Below are positions 34,901 to 42,883 of a stretch of 64,000 nucleotides of DNA, piece after piece. The notes below the pieces were generated by a model. The model was not told the origin of the DNA and made no database searches. It was given only the letters and a program-made list of their open reading frames with translations. Origin of the DNA: Haliclystus octoradiatus (Eukaryota; Cnidaria; Staurozoa; Stauromedusae; Haliclystidae); assembly GCA_916610825.1 (NCBI GenBank), contig OU744452.1:19118830-19182829 (forward strand). Reading direction: 5' to 3'. The translations under genes and the position numbers were made by a program. Numbering within the stretch: position 1 is the stretch's first letter; every line of letters begins with the position of its first letter.

Positions 34901-36443
34901 CTGCATCATACTTGTGATCACCACGCCGGATAATCAAACGGGCAATGCCATAACTTGTCATGCCCTTGCCATCTGCCCCCACAAGCTGATCAGTGTCTTC
35001 CAGTACCTCAAATTTACCTGTTCCACCTAACGATGCAAGTGCTTCTCCACTCATCGCATCACAAAATGCACCAGGGTCCGGCAGCCAAGCAAAGGCATCA
35101 GTGCTTCTAAAGTTATGAGTCGTTTGCAAGAGAACTTTCTCTTTACCTTTTGATTGTATACTGCCAACAACTAGGGGGGAGGGAGAAATTCGGATACAGT
35201 TCGCTTCCTTAACTGTCTTCTGCTGTATATTTGGGCAATACCTGCGATAATGGCCGGTTTCATTACAATTAAAACAGCTTACATCTTTAGCTGGGCATGG
35301 GTTTGTTGCATCATGTGGCTTTCCACCACAATTACTGCAGTCATCAGCAGAAGGTAGTTTGCTGCTATAACTCTGGTAGCGTTTGTTGCGAGGGGGCCGT
35401 CCTTTCTGGGAAGGGGTTCTGTTCCCTTTTGTCTGAGGCTTCATATGGTTCACGCCTGAGCTTACTTCTCCTGTAGCAATGTTCAAATGCTCTTGTGTTT
35501 CCTTACTGGCCTCCATCGCACGACATATACACAGGGCTCTTTCAAGGGTCAGTTTTGCAAAAGGTTCCTCTAAGAGTTTCTGTTGTGAAATACGGTCCTT
35601 GACCCCACAAACAAGTCGATCACGCAAGCGATCATTTTTCATTTCGAGGCCATCACCACATGACCGATCACAATGGACACACAAACTGAACTCAGGGTAT
35701 TCACATGACTCAACCAGCATGCGAAGGGCTGCCAAATAACTATCTACCGACTCCCCAGATTGTTGTGTCCGATTATAAAAGGCTTGGCGATCAAGGAGGG
35801 GGTTACGATTTTTCCTCAAGTATTTGCTGATGTGATCTAGTAATACTGTTGTATCATCTACAGCTTCATCAATACCTAGCAGGCCATTATCCCATAGCTG
35901 CACCCAATGATCATGCAGGGCACTTCGGAGAATCTGTTGCCTACCTCTTAGAGAGCAATCAATGGCTAAGTGGGTAAGCTCTGCAAAACCTTCATAGCTT
36001 TTCCGCCATGTGCGAAATACTGCAAGTGTGGTTTCCTCAGGGGGGCATTTCAATAGGGGAGTGTCCATCTTCTTTGCTGCACCCTGGTGAGAACGAGAGC
36101 TGCCACTACTGGGTGATTCAACATCTCCTGGACCTGCTATATGGGGCTTTGCTAAGGTGGTGAACACTTTTTGTTGTTCAGCAAGGGTTAGGAACAATTG
36201 TTTTTGTTGCTCTAGTGCAGCCTCTTGCTGGGCTGCTAATTGAAGACTCAATTGATCTTGTTGTTTTTGCTGATTAGATATCATTGTCATCATCATATGC
36301 AGGGTCTGCTGCATGGGGTTTACTACTTCAGAGGGGTTTAAAACTGGTGGATTACTTGGGGGCTCTAGAGGGGGTCTTGGGACAGCCTCGTTTTCAGCCT
36401 CGAGAGCAGGTTTTTGTGCTGCTTGAGATCGTGTTTCCGCCAT
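31935..36443 (-). CDS. Gypsy gag-pol polyprotein
   Basis: One 1502-aa ORF from ATG 36443, with gag and pol fused without frameshift or stop. The N-terminus is Gln-rich (45-95) and is followed by the capsid region. A Cys motif near 370 and a CCHC zinc knuckle near 390 (CFNCNETGHYRRYC) follow. The protease motif near 450 reads PDPGA instead of D(S/T)GA. RT covers about 640-800 with FFTTLDARHGYWQ; its catalytic box reads IVEDYLIF near 780, where YxDD-type is expected. RNase H has LETDAAQS near 925, EVELLAVTW and LLVDHRPLES. Integrase has an H-C zinc finger (1155-1190) and D-D35-E (TDLF, TSDGGP, NGHAEA; 1217, 1275, 1311), then a GPY/F-like C-terminus. The open frame and young LTRs suggest recent activity; the changed protease and RT residues may have disabled this copy. 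Confidence 0.92.
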   Translation of the reverse strand: MAETRSQAAQKPALEAENEAVPRPPLEPPSNPPVLNPSEVVNPMQQTLHMMMTMISNQQKQQDQLSLQLAAQQEAALEQQKQLFLTLAEQQKVFTTLAKPHIAGPGDVESPSSGSSRSHQGAAKKMDTPLLKCPPEETTLAVFRTWRKSYEGFAELTHLAIDCSLRGRQQILRSALHDHWVQLWDNGLLGIDEAVDDTTVLLDHISKYLRKNRNPLLDRQAFYNRTQQSGESVDSYLAALRMLVESCEYPEFSLCVHCDRSCGDGLEMKNDRLRDRLVCGVKDRISQQKLLEEPFAKLTLERALCICRAMEASKETQEHLNIATGEVSSGVNHMKPQTKGNRTPSQKGRPPRNKRYQSYSSKLPSADDCSNCGGKPHDATNPCPAKDVSCFNCNETGHYRRYCPNIQQKTVKEANCIRISPSPLVVGSIQSKGKEKVLLQTTHNFRSTDAFAWLPDPGAFCDAMSGEALASLGGTGKFEVLEDTDQLVGADGKGMTSYGIARLIIRRGDHKYDAAVHLVKGCNDPLLSKAGCIALGLLPPEWPHIPMKMNALSLSGSKATSQAHNEVPHPTPPKKDEPLSPSKDKILSDFIDVFPEDDDAPLKPMNGPEMKIELLPTAKPVKRYKAYSVPLHWEEKVKEKLQELESKGIIESVPLGETPEWQHPMVVVPKKGSEEPRITVDFTSLNPYVKRPGYPTKVPREEVTKIPPGMKFFTTLDARHGYWQVPLATESRPLTTFITPWGSKRFCRNAMGLSSAGDEHNRRGDEAIVGIPNVLKIVEDYLIFDTDLATHERRVRTVLERCREAGITLGRKKFFYAQPTAQWCGYLIDEEGYSVNPDLVKALQDFPVPKNKHDLRSFCGLVQQFESFTAELATLLQPLRALLAGNAAFVWEGHQQKAFKSTIAELINPRKLAQFQPDAPLRLETDAAQSCGLGFALWQQQPDATWRLLQCGSRFLSPTESRYSATEVELLAVTWAAKKCKLYLLGSHFELLVDHRPLESILNHKTLDMIETPRIIRLKEKLGCYKLHATWRPGSKHVVVDCFSRHPVDSPTIDDLEGENEVEGFAKITLSTVALAPVDLQLDRIRDAGSNDLAYSALQMAIKDGARSCHWKNPLLSPYKPVQGSLSLIDGVIMHQHHRLLIPLSLRKDTLQYLHSTHQGRDRTIRRARESIFWPGITTDISNLIKSCEVCALHQASQSREPLLADIPPSRPGEAIATDLFSFAGKTYLVVTDKYSGWREVYDCGRGGGADTDQVAHFLLKWSRMMGLPNRLTSDGGPPFQSKGFQEYLKEWNTKHDPSSPYHPQANGHAEAAVKAMKGLMTKVSPKGSLDTPAFMEAMIEYHNTPRDDGLSPALRLFGRPLRSRLPAHPLTFSLPIQERLEEADRRAEQLKVKAKQHYDSHSRSLPQLAVGDIVRVQHPQSKKWDMVAEVVKPYPRQRSFLVKTETGRLYWRNRKLLKHYHGGRTVEEKSNSDEAEQEADQSHEPVRKSTRSCRSPSRYGQ

Positions 36444-36772
36444 TTTGAATGGACACGCTGCAACTGTTGTTCTGCAGTGTTTTAGATAAGCTTAACTGTG
36501 ATATCTATCTTGCTTATGTCAAACACACCTTGAAAGACTGTTTCTTCTTTAGTTTTCCTTTAAATGTTGTATTTTACGGCCATAAATCATAAAGGCGGTA
36601 GGACAACAATGGCGGCTATCGAAGAGATTTAACCAACGTCGTATCGTCGATATAATGGCTTCGTTGCGGCCCAATAACAACCAATGCTTGAAAATTATCT
36701 TTGTGGATATAACAACGATGTTTTATACTTTCATTCAGAACTTATTTCGTAAGTTTATTATCTACTGCGCCA
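36444..36772 (-). other. Gypsy 5' leader with primer-binding site
   Basis: 329 bp between the 5' LTR and the gag start. The first bases inside the LTR on the minus strand, TGGCGCAGTAG, have the TGG start of a tRNA 3'-end complement, with no spacer from the LTR. The tRNA species is not determined. Confidence 0.75.
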
Positions 36773-36890
36773 TGTACAAGAGACAACAAATAGCACGTGT
36801 TGAGTCTATAAAAGTATAATTGAACTCACTCGTCAACTGACGAAACATAGATATACAAACGAGGTTAGCATAATATCAGATGCTACTACA
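36773..36890 (-). repeat. 5' LTR of gypsy element
   Basis: 118 bp and carries the same TG...CA ends as the other LTR. It is followed on the plus-strand side by the second CGAAC copy and then by the resumed LINE sequence. Confidence 0.92.
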
Positions 36891-36895
36891 CGAAC

Positions 36896-37320
36896 AAGAA
36901 CGAATTGATCGTGGACTACGTAGATCTGTTAAATTTGCCATTGGATAGCCTTCCAAGACACCATCAGCGCAAAGCTTTGAAATCTTAGGATTAAAACAAC
37001 AAACCCTAAGACAAAACAGCCTTAGAGCAGTCATAGAATTATGCTGGCAATGTAAAGAAGGAAAAGCACCAAAATATATTTCGGAACTATTCCATACCAT
37101 ATCTCATGAAAAAACCATTTGATGTGAAAGTAGTATCATATAAAACAAACTTTAGTAGAAATTCTATTAAGTTCGCATGACCTAGAATTTACAATACGTT
37201 TGATGTATAAAACATGGGATAGAAAACAACAAAACCATAAAGGCACTGAGATCACAGTTGCATGACACGAACATACCGTCATTTGATCGTAGCTACGTCA
37301 AATGAAAAACACTATTATGT
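36896..37320 (+). pseudogene. Decayed LINE, part 2 (C-terminal region)
   Basis: Immediately after the gypsy target duplication the LINE frame resumes: QERIDRGLRRSVKFAIG continues from ISKSE on the other side of the insertion. Further decayed C-terminal frames follow (LRAVIELCWQCKEGKAPKYI). Stops are frequent. The end of the LINE is not sharply defined and is placed near 37320 where similarity fades. Confidence 0.72.
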
Positions 37321-37640
37321 ATTATATTACACTAATTTTATTTAAATGGACAATTTATGGAGTAAGGCTATGGCTATACGGAGTATTTTAAGCGAAAATA
37401 ATGCAGGCGCAATTAATGCATTATTTACGCCTTGACATACGCCTTCGTGATATTTGAAAACTTGAAGCGCGCTAAACTGGCGGAAATAAATCAAGTTTTC
37501 TATTATTAAAATCTATTATTTAAAATATTGCTTCAACAATTTTTTTTTAATCATTGCAACCTCGGCTTTTAATAAATCATGCCTTCGAGGTAACTGAATA
37601 TAATTGCACAGACAGAAACGAGGAGTTCGAAAAAAATGTA
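37321..37640. other. Unique flank left of the LINE array
   Basis: AT-rich sequence without recognised feature. It ends in AAAAAATGTA at 37640, where the (TTGA)n tail of array unit 1 begins; this is the only junction of the array with other DNA in the window. Confidence 0.5.
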
Positions 37641-37681
37641 TTGATTGATTGATCGATTGATTGATTGATTGATTGATTGAT
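37641..37681 (-). repeat. (TCAA)n tail of unit 1
   Basis: About 10 tetranucleotide repeats with one interruption. It marks the left edge of the array and may include a pre-existing genomic microsatellite used as the founding target. Confidence 0.85.
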
Positions 37682-38066
37682 GTGTCATATATTTGCATCT
37701 CATTTCGAGATAAAACTTTTTATGGGATATACATGGTTATTACAAATTGAAATTGAATTAATAATATTTTAAATAATTAAATGATAAGATAAGAGGGTGG
37801 TATATTTGTTTCATATAGTATAGTATATATATAAATATGTATATATATTTATTTATTTATTTATTTATTTATTTTTTTATTATTATTATTATTATTATTT
37901 TTTTTTTTTTGGTATTATCCCAATTGTTATGATTATTGTTCTCGCTATTGTCATTATCGTTACTATTGTCAAGTAGAACATAAAGATTTGATACTCAACT
38001 ACTATAGGCAATATGTTATTATTATTACTACTACTATTATTTTCTTTTTTTTTTCTTTTTCTCCTT

Positions 38067-38100
<34 letters not shown>

Positions 38101-38105
38101 CTCTT

Positions 38106-40898
38106 TTATAAAGCTTCTCTGTTTTTGATGTATTTTGTACATGAAAGAATTGCTGGACATTTCATGATGTGATAGAGATCACTTGCATTTCCATTGCACT
38201 CTTGACAGTAGCAGCTTTCTTTAGGCTTATGGAAGATTTTATTAGTGCAAATTTCATGATGAAAGCCGTGAACGGACAATCTAGCAATGTAACTTCGGTT
38301 GCTTTGGTTGCATGCCTGCCAACTTAGAGTTTTTAGAATAGGTGCGTTTATGTAATCACCTGATAGCAGCGTATATACTTTTTGATTGCGTGCTTTGCTA
38401 TATAATTCAATAGTATTTGTTTCGAAAGGGTATTGACTCTTGATGTCTTCAACAAACGAAGGTGTATTACAGAAAATAAACATCAATGTGTTTGATGAAT
38501 TTGTGTGGACACCAAGAGTACGTTTCAAATATGCTGCTTTTATTCTATCAAGATAGACAAGCTGATTTAATTTTAAAAATGGAGCTATGACTTCGAAGGC
38601 GTAAGTAATAACAGGAGAAACTTTCATATAGAAAACCATTGAAGCTGTAGTCAATGACACTCTTGGGAGGCTTTGCAAGGCACCAATAGTTACCATAGAC
38701 TTGTTAAATTTATTTGATATATGATGTGTGAATGTCAATGTTTGTTGTAAGCATACACCAAGGTAATCATATGACTTGACAAATTCCACGATTTCATTTC
38801 CATAAATAAGGATATCCGTTTTCTTGAGTGCACCTCCTTTTCTAAACTTTACTATTTTGCTTTTCTTGAGGTTTACAAACAGCTGGTTTTCATTACACCA
38901 ATTAAATAAAACATTGAGTCCGCTCTGTAAGGCGTCTTTACTAGAGGAATACAATACTAAATCATCAGCATAAAATAAAAATTTGAGATCTGTACAAGAG
39001 GTTCTCAACTGCGTAGCAAGATCAGCAATAAATAAAATAAACAATGTTGGAGAAAGGCAATCTCCTTGGACAACTCCATGATTTTGCTCAATTGATTTTG
39101 AATAATTGAGACCATCGTCAATAGAAATATGATTATCTTGTAATAATGCAGAAATTAAACGTAATATCAAACCATTCACACCAAAATCTTGTTTCAATTT
39201 TGTGATCAACTTAAAACGGTTGACATTGTCAAAAGCTTTCGTAAAGTCTATAAAGCAAGAGTACATGTGCCGCTTCCCTTTGGATTGGGAAAATTGGTTA
39301 AAAATATCATTTATTAAAATATTTAAAGGTTGTATAGTACCTTTGTTCTCTTGAAAGCCAAATTGTTCAGGTGGAACTAAGTGAAATATATTGTCTTTAA
39401 AACGACGATTAAGAAGTGTAGTAAGTACTTTGAGAGGACAGCATAAAAGAGATATACCACGATAATTATTTGGATCTATTTTTAGACCTTTACCTTTATA
39501 CAGAAGCATAACTATGCTGCAACACCAGCGCTGTGGGATCTTACCAAGATTCAAACATAAATTAAAAAACATTGTCCACAATGGAAGTAGTTGTTCAATT
39601 GAAAACTTCAAATGTTCATTTGTAATGTTATCTAATCCAGTAGCTTTATGATCTGAAGTTGACAAAATCGCATCAAGGACTTCTTCCTCCTCAAATAATG
39701 AATTGTACCAATTATCAGAGGAGAAGTCAATAGATGTATGATCAAGAAGAGTCGTTTTACCTGATGGATTAAGTAGCTTTTGGAAATGGTTTTCTAAGAT
39801 ATCCAGTGGGATAGATAGCGGTTGCCTTACTTTAGATTTCTTGAATAGTAACCATGGCTTTTTCTGAGATATTTCAATTGTTTTGATTAATAATTTTTCT
39901 TCGTATTGAGTTTTCTTGTAATGTAATAACTTATGGTACTGTTTTCTCTCCTCTGAATAATGGTCACGTAAATTGATGTCATTTGAATCACGCATTATTT
40001 TGTTGAATAAGGATAATACGTAATTCTTGTGAGATTTACATTCAGCGTCAAACCATGGTTTATGATAATGCGACTTGGTAGCATGAGGCGGACAACAGTC
40101 TTTTAAAGCGGTTTCGATTAATGTAAAAGCTTTCTCTAAATTATTATTAATGATTGCTTCTTTAGCAAGGTTTAAATTTGGGTGAACACTGAGTTTATTT
40201 GTATTTACAGTTCTCTTTAGTTTCTGTTGATGCCGTTGGATGAGTAACTGAGAAGATTTGGGAAACGCCCATTTAGAAATGACTTTTTGATGCTTGCGAG
40301 CTATCGAATGTTCAATATGATGTTCAAGTACAGTTTGTGCGATACAATTAGTAAATACGAGATCTATTGTGCTTTTACCAGAATGTGAGACATAAGTAAA
40401 ATCATTTTTATTATTCAATAATATGAATCCAAGATCGTTCAATTGTTTAACTAAAGACGTACCACGATTTCCAGAATCAATCCGACAATTAAAATCACCA
40501 GAAACAATAGAAGGCAAATTTTTATTTGCATTAGTCAAAGCATTTGATATTTCATAAAGAATGGTAGTAACAGTAGTATTAGGTTGGAAGTAAAATAAAA
40601 ATATATTGCAATAAGTTGTCGTTATTCCAATACAGCATTCTTGTTGTAGCAAACTTTTGGGATTTAATTCCCTTTTACAAAGAATTGAAAGACCACCACG
40701 GGGACAAGTCCCATCACCAGTGGGATCTCTGGCACTTACCATAAATGAATAATGATTTGGGAATGTTGTTGGTGTATCTTTGATAAAAGTTTCTGTTAGT
40801 AAAAGTATGTCACAATCAGAGAAAGGGTCAGTTTTAGGGCATAATTTCAATAATCCGTTCAATCCTTCGACATTCCAGAGACAAGTAGTGAATGTGAG
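38106..40898 (-). CDS. LINE ORF2, endonuclease-reverse transcriptase (unit 1)
   Basis: The open frame has 930 codons after the ORF1 stop. It begins LTFTTCLWNVEGLNG without any ATG; the first ATG is codon 53, after the catalytic TETF of the endonuclease. APE-type endonuclease: WNVEGL, LLLTETF, GDFNCRID (about 140) and STIDLVF (about 185). RT: KATGLDNITNEHLK, NNYRGISLL, IDFTKAFDNVN, HGVVQGDCLSPT, FYADDLVLYSS (about 640), NLKKSKIVKF. A C-terminal CYCQEC-H-C motif follows. The protein nicks target DNA and reverse-transcribes its own RNA at the nick. All RT catalytic residues are present. Because the frame lacks an initiator, synthesis probably depends on readthrough of the ORF1 UGA. Confidence 0.92.
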   Translation of the reverse strand, partial: LTFTTCLWNVEGLNGLLKLCPKTDPFSDCDILLLTETFIKDTPTTFPNHYSFMVSARDPTGDGTCPRGGLSILCKRELNPKSLLQQECCIGITTTYCNIFLFYFQPNTTVTTILYEISNALTNANKNLPSIVSGDFNCRIDSGNRGTSLVKQLNDLGFILLNNKNDFTYVSHSGKSTIDLVFTNCIAQTVLEHHIEHSIARKHQKVISKWAFPKSSQLLIQRHQQKLKRTVNTNKLSVHPNLNLAKEAIINNNLEKAFTLIETALKDCCPPHATKSHYHKPWFDAECKSHKNYVLSLFNKIMRDSNDINLRDHYSEERKQYHKLLHYKKTQYEEKLLIKTIEISQKKPWLLFKKSKVRQPLSIPLDILENHFQKLLNPSGKTTLLDHTSIDFSSDNWYNSLFEEEEVLDAILSTSDHKATGLDNITNEHLKFSIEQLLPLWTMFFNLCLNLGKIPQRWCCSIVMLLYKGKGLKIDPNNYRGISLLCCPLKVLTTLLNRRFKDNIFHLVPPEQFGFQENKGTIQPLNILINDIFNQFSQSKGKRHMYSCFIDFTKAFDNVNRFKLITKLKQDFGVNGLILRLISALLQDNHISIDDGLNYSKSIEQNHGVVQGDCLSPTLFILFIADLATQLRTSCTDLKFLFYADDLVLYSSSKDALQSGLNVLFNWCNENQLFVNLKKSKIVKFRKGGALKKTDILIYGNEIVEFVKSYDYLGVCLQQTLTFTHHISNKFNKSMVTIGALQSLPRVSLTTASMVFYMKVSPVITYAFEVIAPFLKLNQLVYLDRIKAAYLKRTLGVHTNSSNTLMFIFCNTPSFVEDIKSQYPFETNTIELYSKARNQKVYTLLSGDYINAPILKTLSWQACNQSNRSYIARLSVHGFHHEICTNKIFHKPKESCYCQECNGNASDLYHIMKCPAILSCTKYIKNREAL

Positions 40899-40914
40899 TC
40901 AATCTACTACTTGT
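40881..40914 (-). promoter_or_regulatory. ORF1/ORF2 recoding hairpin with UGA in the loop (unit 1)
   Basis: ACAAGTAGT and ACTACTTGT form a perfect 9-bp stem around a 16-nt loop. The ORF1 stop codon UGA (40901-40899) lies inside the loop, followed by CUC. ORF2 continues in the same frame. The arrangement suggests a structure that promotes readthrough, or termination-reinitiation. Confidence 0.6.
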
Positions 40915-42149
40915 GCAGGTGGTGGTAGTGGTGTAGGCATATATGCAACAACTTTTCCTGCATAAATACGGAAATGTTTATCAGGATTTTCTAAGCGGGA
41001 TTTTCTCAAGTTTGTTCTAAGGTCGAAAGCAGCTTTTTGTTCATTCATCGTCATGTCAGGAGAGATGTAAACGTTTTTTCTCAACGGATTGTCTCTTAAC
41101 TTTTTCCCTGCTTTTAGAAGCTGCATGCGTTTCTGGGGAGTTAATTTTACTAACAAGGGGCGAATCTTACCAGGCTTTGTTACCCCCAATCTTTTTACTG
41201 TAATAGGAATGTGATTAATATCAACCTCTATTTCTTGGATTAATGTTTCTACTAATTCTTTGTCAGAATAAACCTCATCGTCAGGTACCCCACTAATTAC
41301 AATATTGGAACTTCGTTCGTTCTGATCATTTTGTTCCCTGTTGATTTTCCTTGTAAGTTCCAGAACAATTGTTGGCTCAGGTGTTGCAGTATTTTGGGGT
41401 ACTGCTGCTCTATCAACAGAATTTTGATTTGCATTTTTTAAAGAATATAATTCATTTCTGAGTTCTACATTTTCTGCCGTTATTCCTTCTATTTTGTGAT
41501 TTAAAACAGTAGTTGTTGATATAAGTGCTTCAATTTGAGATTGCTGCATGTGAAGCTTGCTACTCAATTGCTCCATTTCAGATTGCATATGAACCACCTC
41601 TTCATTTGTTGGAGATTTATTCCTTGCAAAACCACTTGTAATTCTGCTGAAAAAATTTGTCGGTGTTTCCATGGATACCTGTTTTGTGGGGCTAGGGAGA
41701 CCTGTTGCCCCAGATGATGTACAATCGAGGCTAGATATATCACAATCATCAATATTCAAAATGGCGTCCGAACCACGAGGCAGATCAATTGCAATAAGTT
41801 GGATTGATTGCTTAATTGTATGGAATTCTGTTTCCTTGAATGCTGTCATAGCCAAAATAACAGGGCTAATTAAAATTATTTTACCTGTTTTATAAATGGT
41901 GAACGTCAGGTGTTTTGTTTTCTTCTTCGTGGCTGCGTTTGGTTTGAAAATCGTGAGCATTTCTTTGGCTTGTTTAGTCGAAGAGTCAACAAGGTCATGA
42001 GTATATTCAAGCCGATTGTAATGGACTATTAACGCAGATTTCCATTTAGCAATGCTGTCAGTTTTGAAAGACATATTATATACATGATCACCTCTGTAAT
42101 GTACTGTGATTTCGCTGGTTGTAACCTGGAATTCTGACTCGGATTGCAT
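40899..42149 (-). CDS. LINE ORF1, coiled-coil RNA-binding protein (unit 1)
   Basis: 416 aa from an ATG. The N-terminal 120 residues form an unrecognised globular domain (YNMSFKTDSIAKWKSAL...). A Ser-rich linker follows, then a coiled coil at about 190-245 (heptads in MQSEMEQLSSKLHMQQSQIE). The domain starting SSNIVISGVPDDE near 265 resembles the RRM-type core plus C-terminal region of L1/CR1-type ORF1 proteins. Such proteins trimerise and coat the element RNA. This copy lacks two residues (RT after METPT) present in the other units. Confidence 0.85.
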   Translation of the reverse strand: MQSESEFQVTTSEITVHYRGDHVYNMSFKTDSIAKWKSALIVHYNRLEYTHDLVDSSTKQAKEMLTIFKPNAATKKKTKHLTFTIYKTGKIILISPVILAMTAFKETEFHTIKQSIQLIAIDLPRGSDAILNIDDCDISSLDCTSSGATGLPSPTKQVSMETPTNFFSRITSGFARNKSPTNEEVVHMQSEMEQLSSKLHMQQSQIEALISTTTVLNHKIEGITAENVELRNELYSLKNANQNSVDRAAVPQNTATPEPTIVLELTRKINREQNDQNERSSNIVISGVPDDEVYSDKELVETLIQEIEVDINHIPITVKRLGVTKPGKIRPLLVKLTPQKRMQLLKAGKKLRDNPLRKNVYISPDMTMNEQKAAFDLRTNLRKSRLENPDKHFRIYAGKVVAYMPTPLPPPAQVVD

Positions 42150-42332
42150 TTTATCTGAGCCTATTAACTGGCTTGATCAGACTTTGAATAATTAAATGAA
42201 CAACACTGATGATAAGTATACCAATTTATCTTGTGTAGTAATATATATATAGATATTTGTTCTTTTGAATAATATAATAATAATGATATTTGTTACATAA
42301 ATATGTTGGCAATATTGTGATGGCAGGAGCTC

Positions 42333-42493
<161 letters not shown>

Positions 42494-42883
42494 GTGTCAT
42501 ATATTTGCATCTCATTTCGAGATAAAACTTTTTATGGGATATACATGGTCATTACAATTGAAATTGAATTAATAATATTTTAAATAATTAAATGATAAGA
42601 TAAGAGGCTGGTATATTTGTTTCATATAGTATAGTATATATGTAAATATGTATATATATTTATTTATTTATTTCTTTTTTATTATTGTTATTATTTTTTT
42701 TTTTTTTGGTATTATGCCAATTGTTATGATTATTGTTCTCGCTATTGTTATTATCGTTACTATTGTCAAGTAGAACATAAAGATTTGATACTGAATTATT
42801 ATAGGTAATATGTTATTATTATTATTCTTATTATTATTATTATTATTATTTTTTTTTTCTCCTTTTTTTTTCTTTTGTTTCTT

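Larger units (their letters stand above)
31742..36890 (-). mobile_element. Full-length Ty3/gypsy LTR retrotransposon
   Basis: A 5149-bp element with 118-bp LTRs at 31742-31859 (3' LTR) and 36773-36890 (5' LTR). The LTRs start TG and end CA and differ at one position. The 5-bp target duplication CGAAC lies at 31737-31741 and 36891-36895. Directly inside the 5' LTR is a primer-binding site, TGGCGCAGTAG on the minus strand (36772-36762). A short purine-rich tract (AAGTAGGGCA) precedes the 3' LTR. A single gag-pol ORF fills the interior; no env is present. The near-identical LTRs mean a recent insertion into the older LINE. Confidence 0.93.

Noticed and set aside
32476..35739. Small frames inside the gypsy element
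   Set aside because: They overlap the 1502-aa gag-pol ORF in other frames or antisense and show no domain.
40780..40965. Plus-strand frames inside the LINE ORFs (also at 41535, 41671 and in every unit)
   Set aside because: They are shadows antisense to ORF1/ORF2 and recur only because the units recur.
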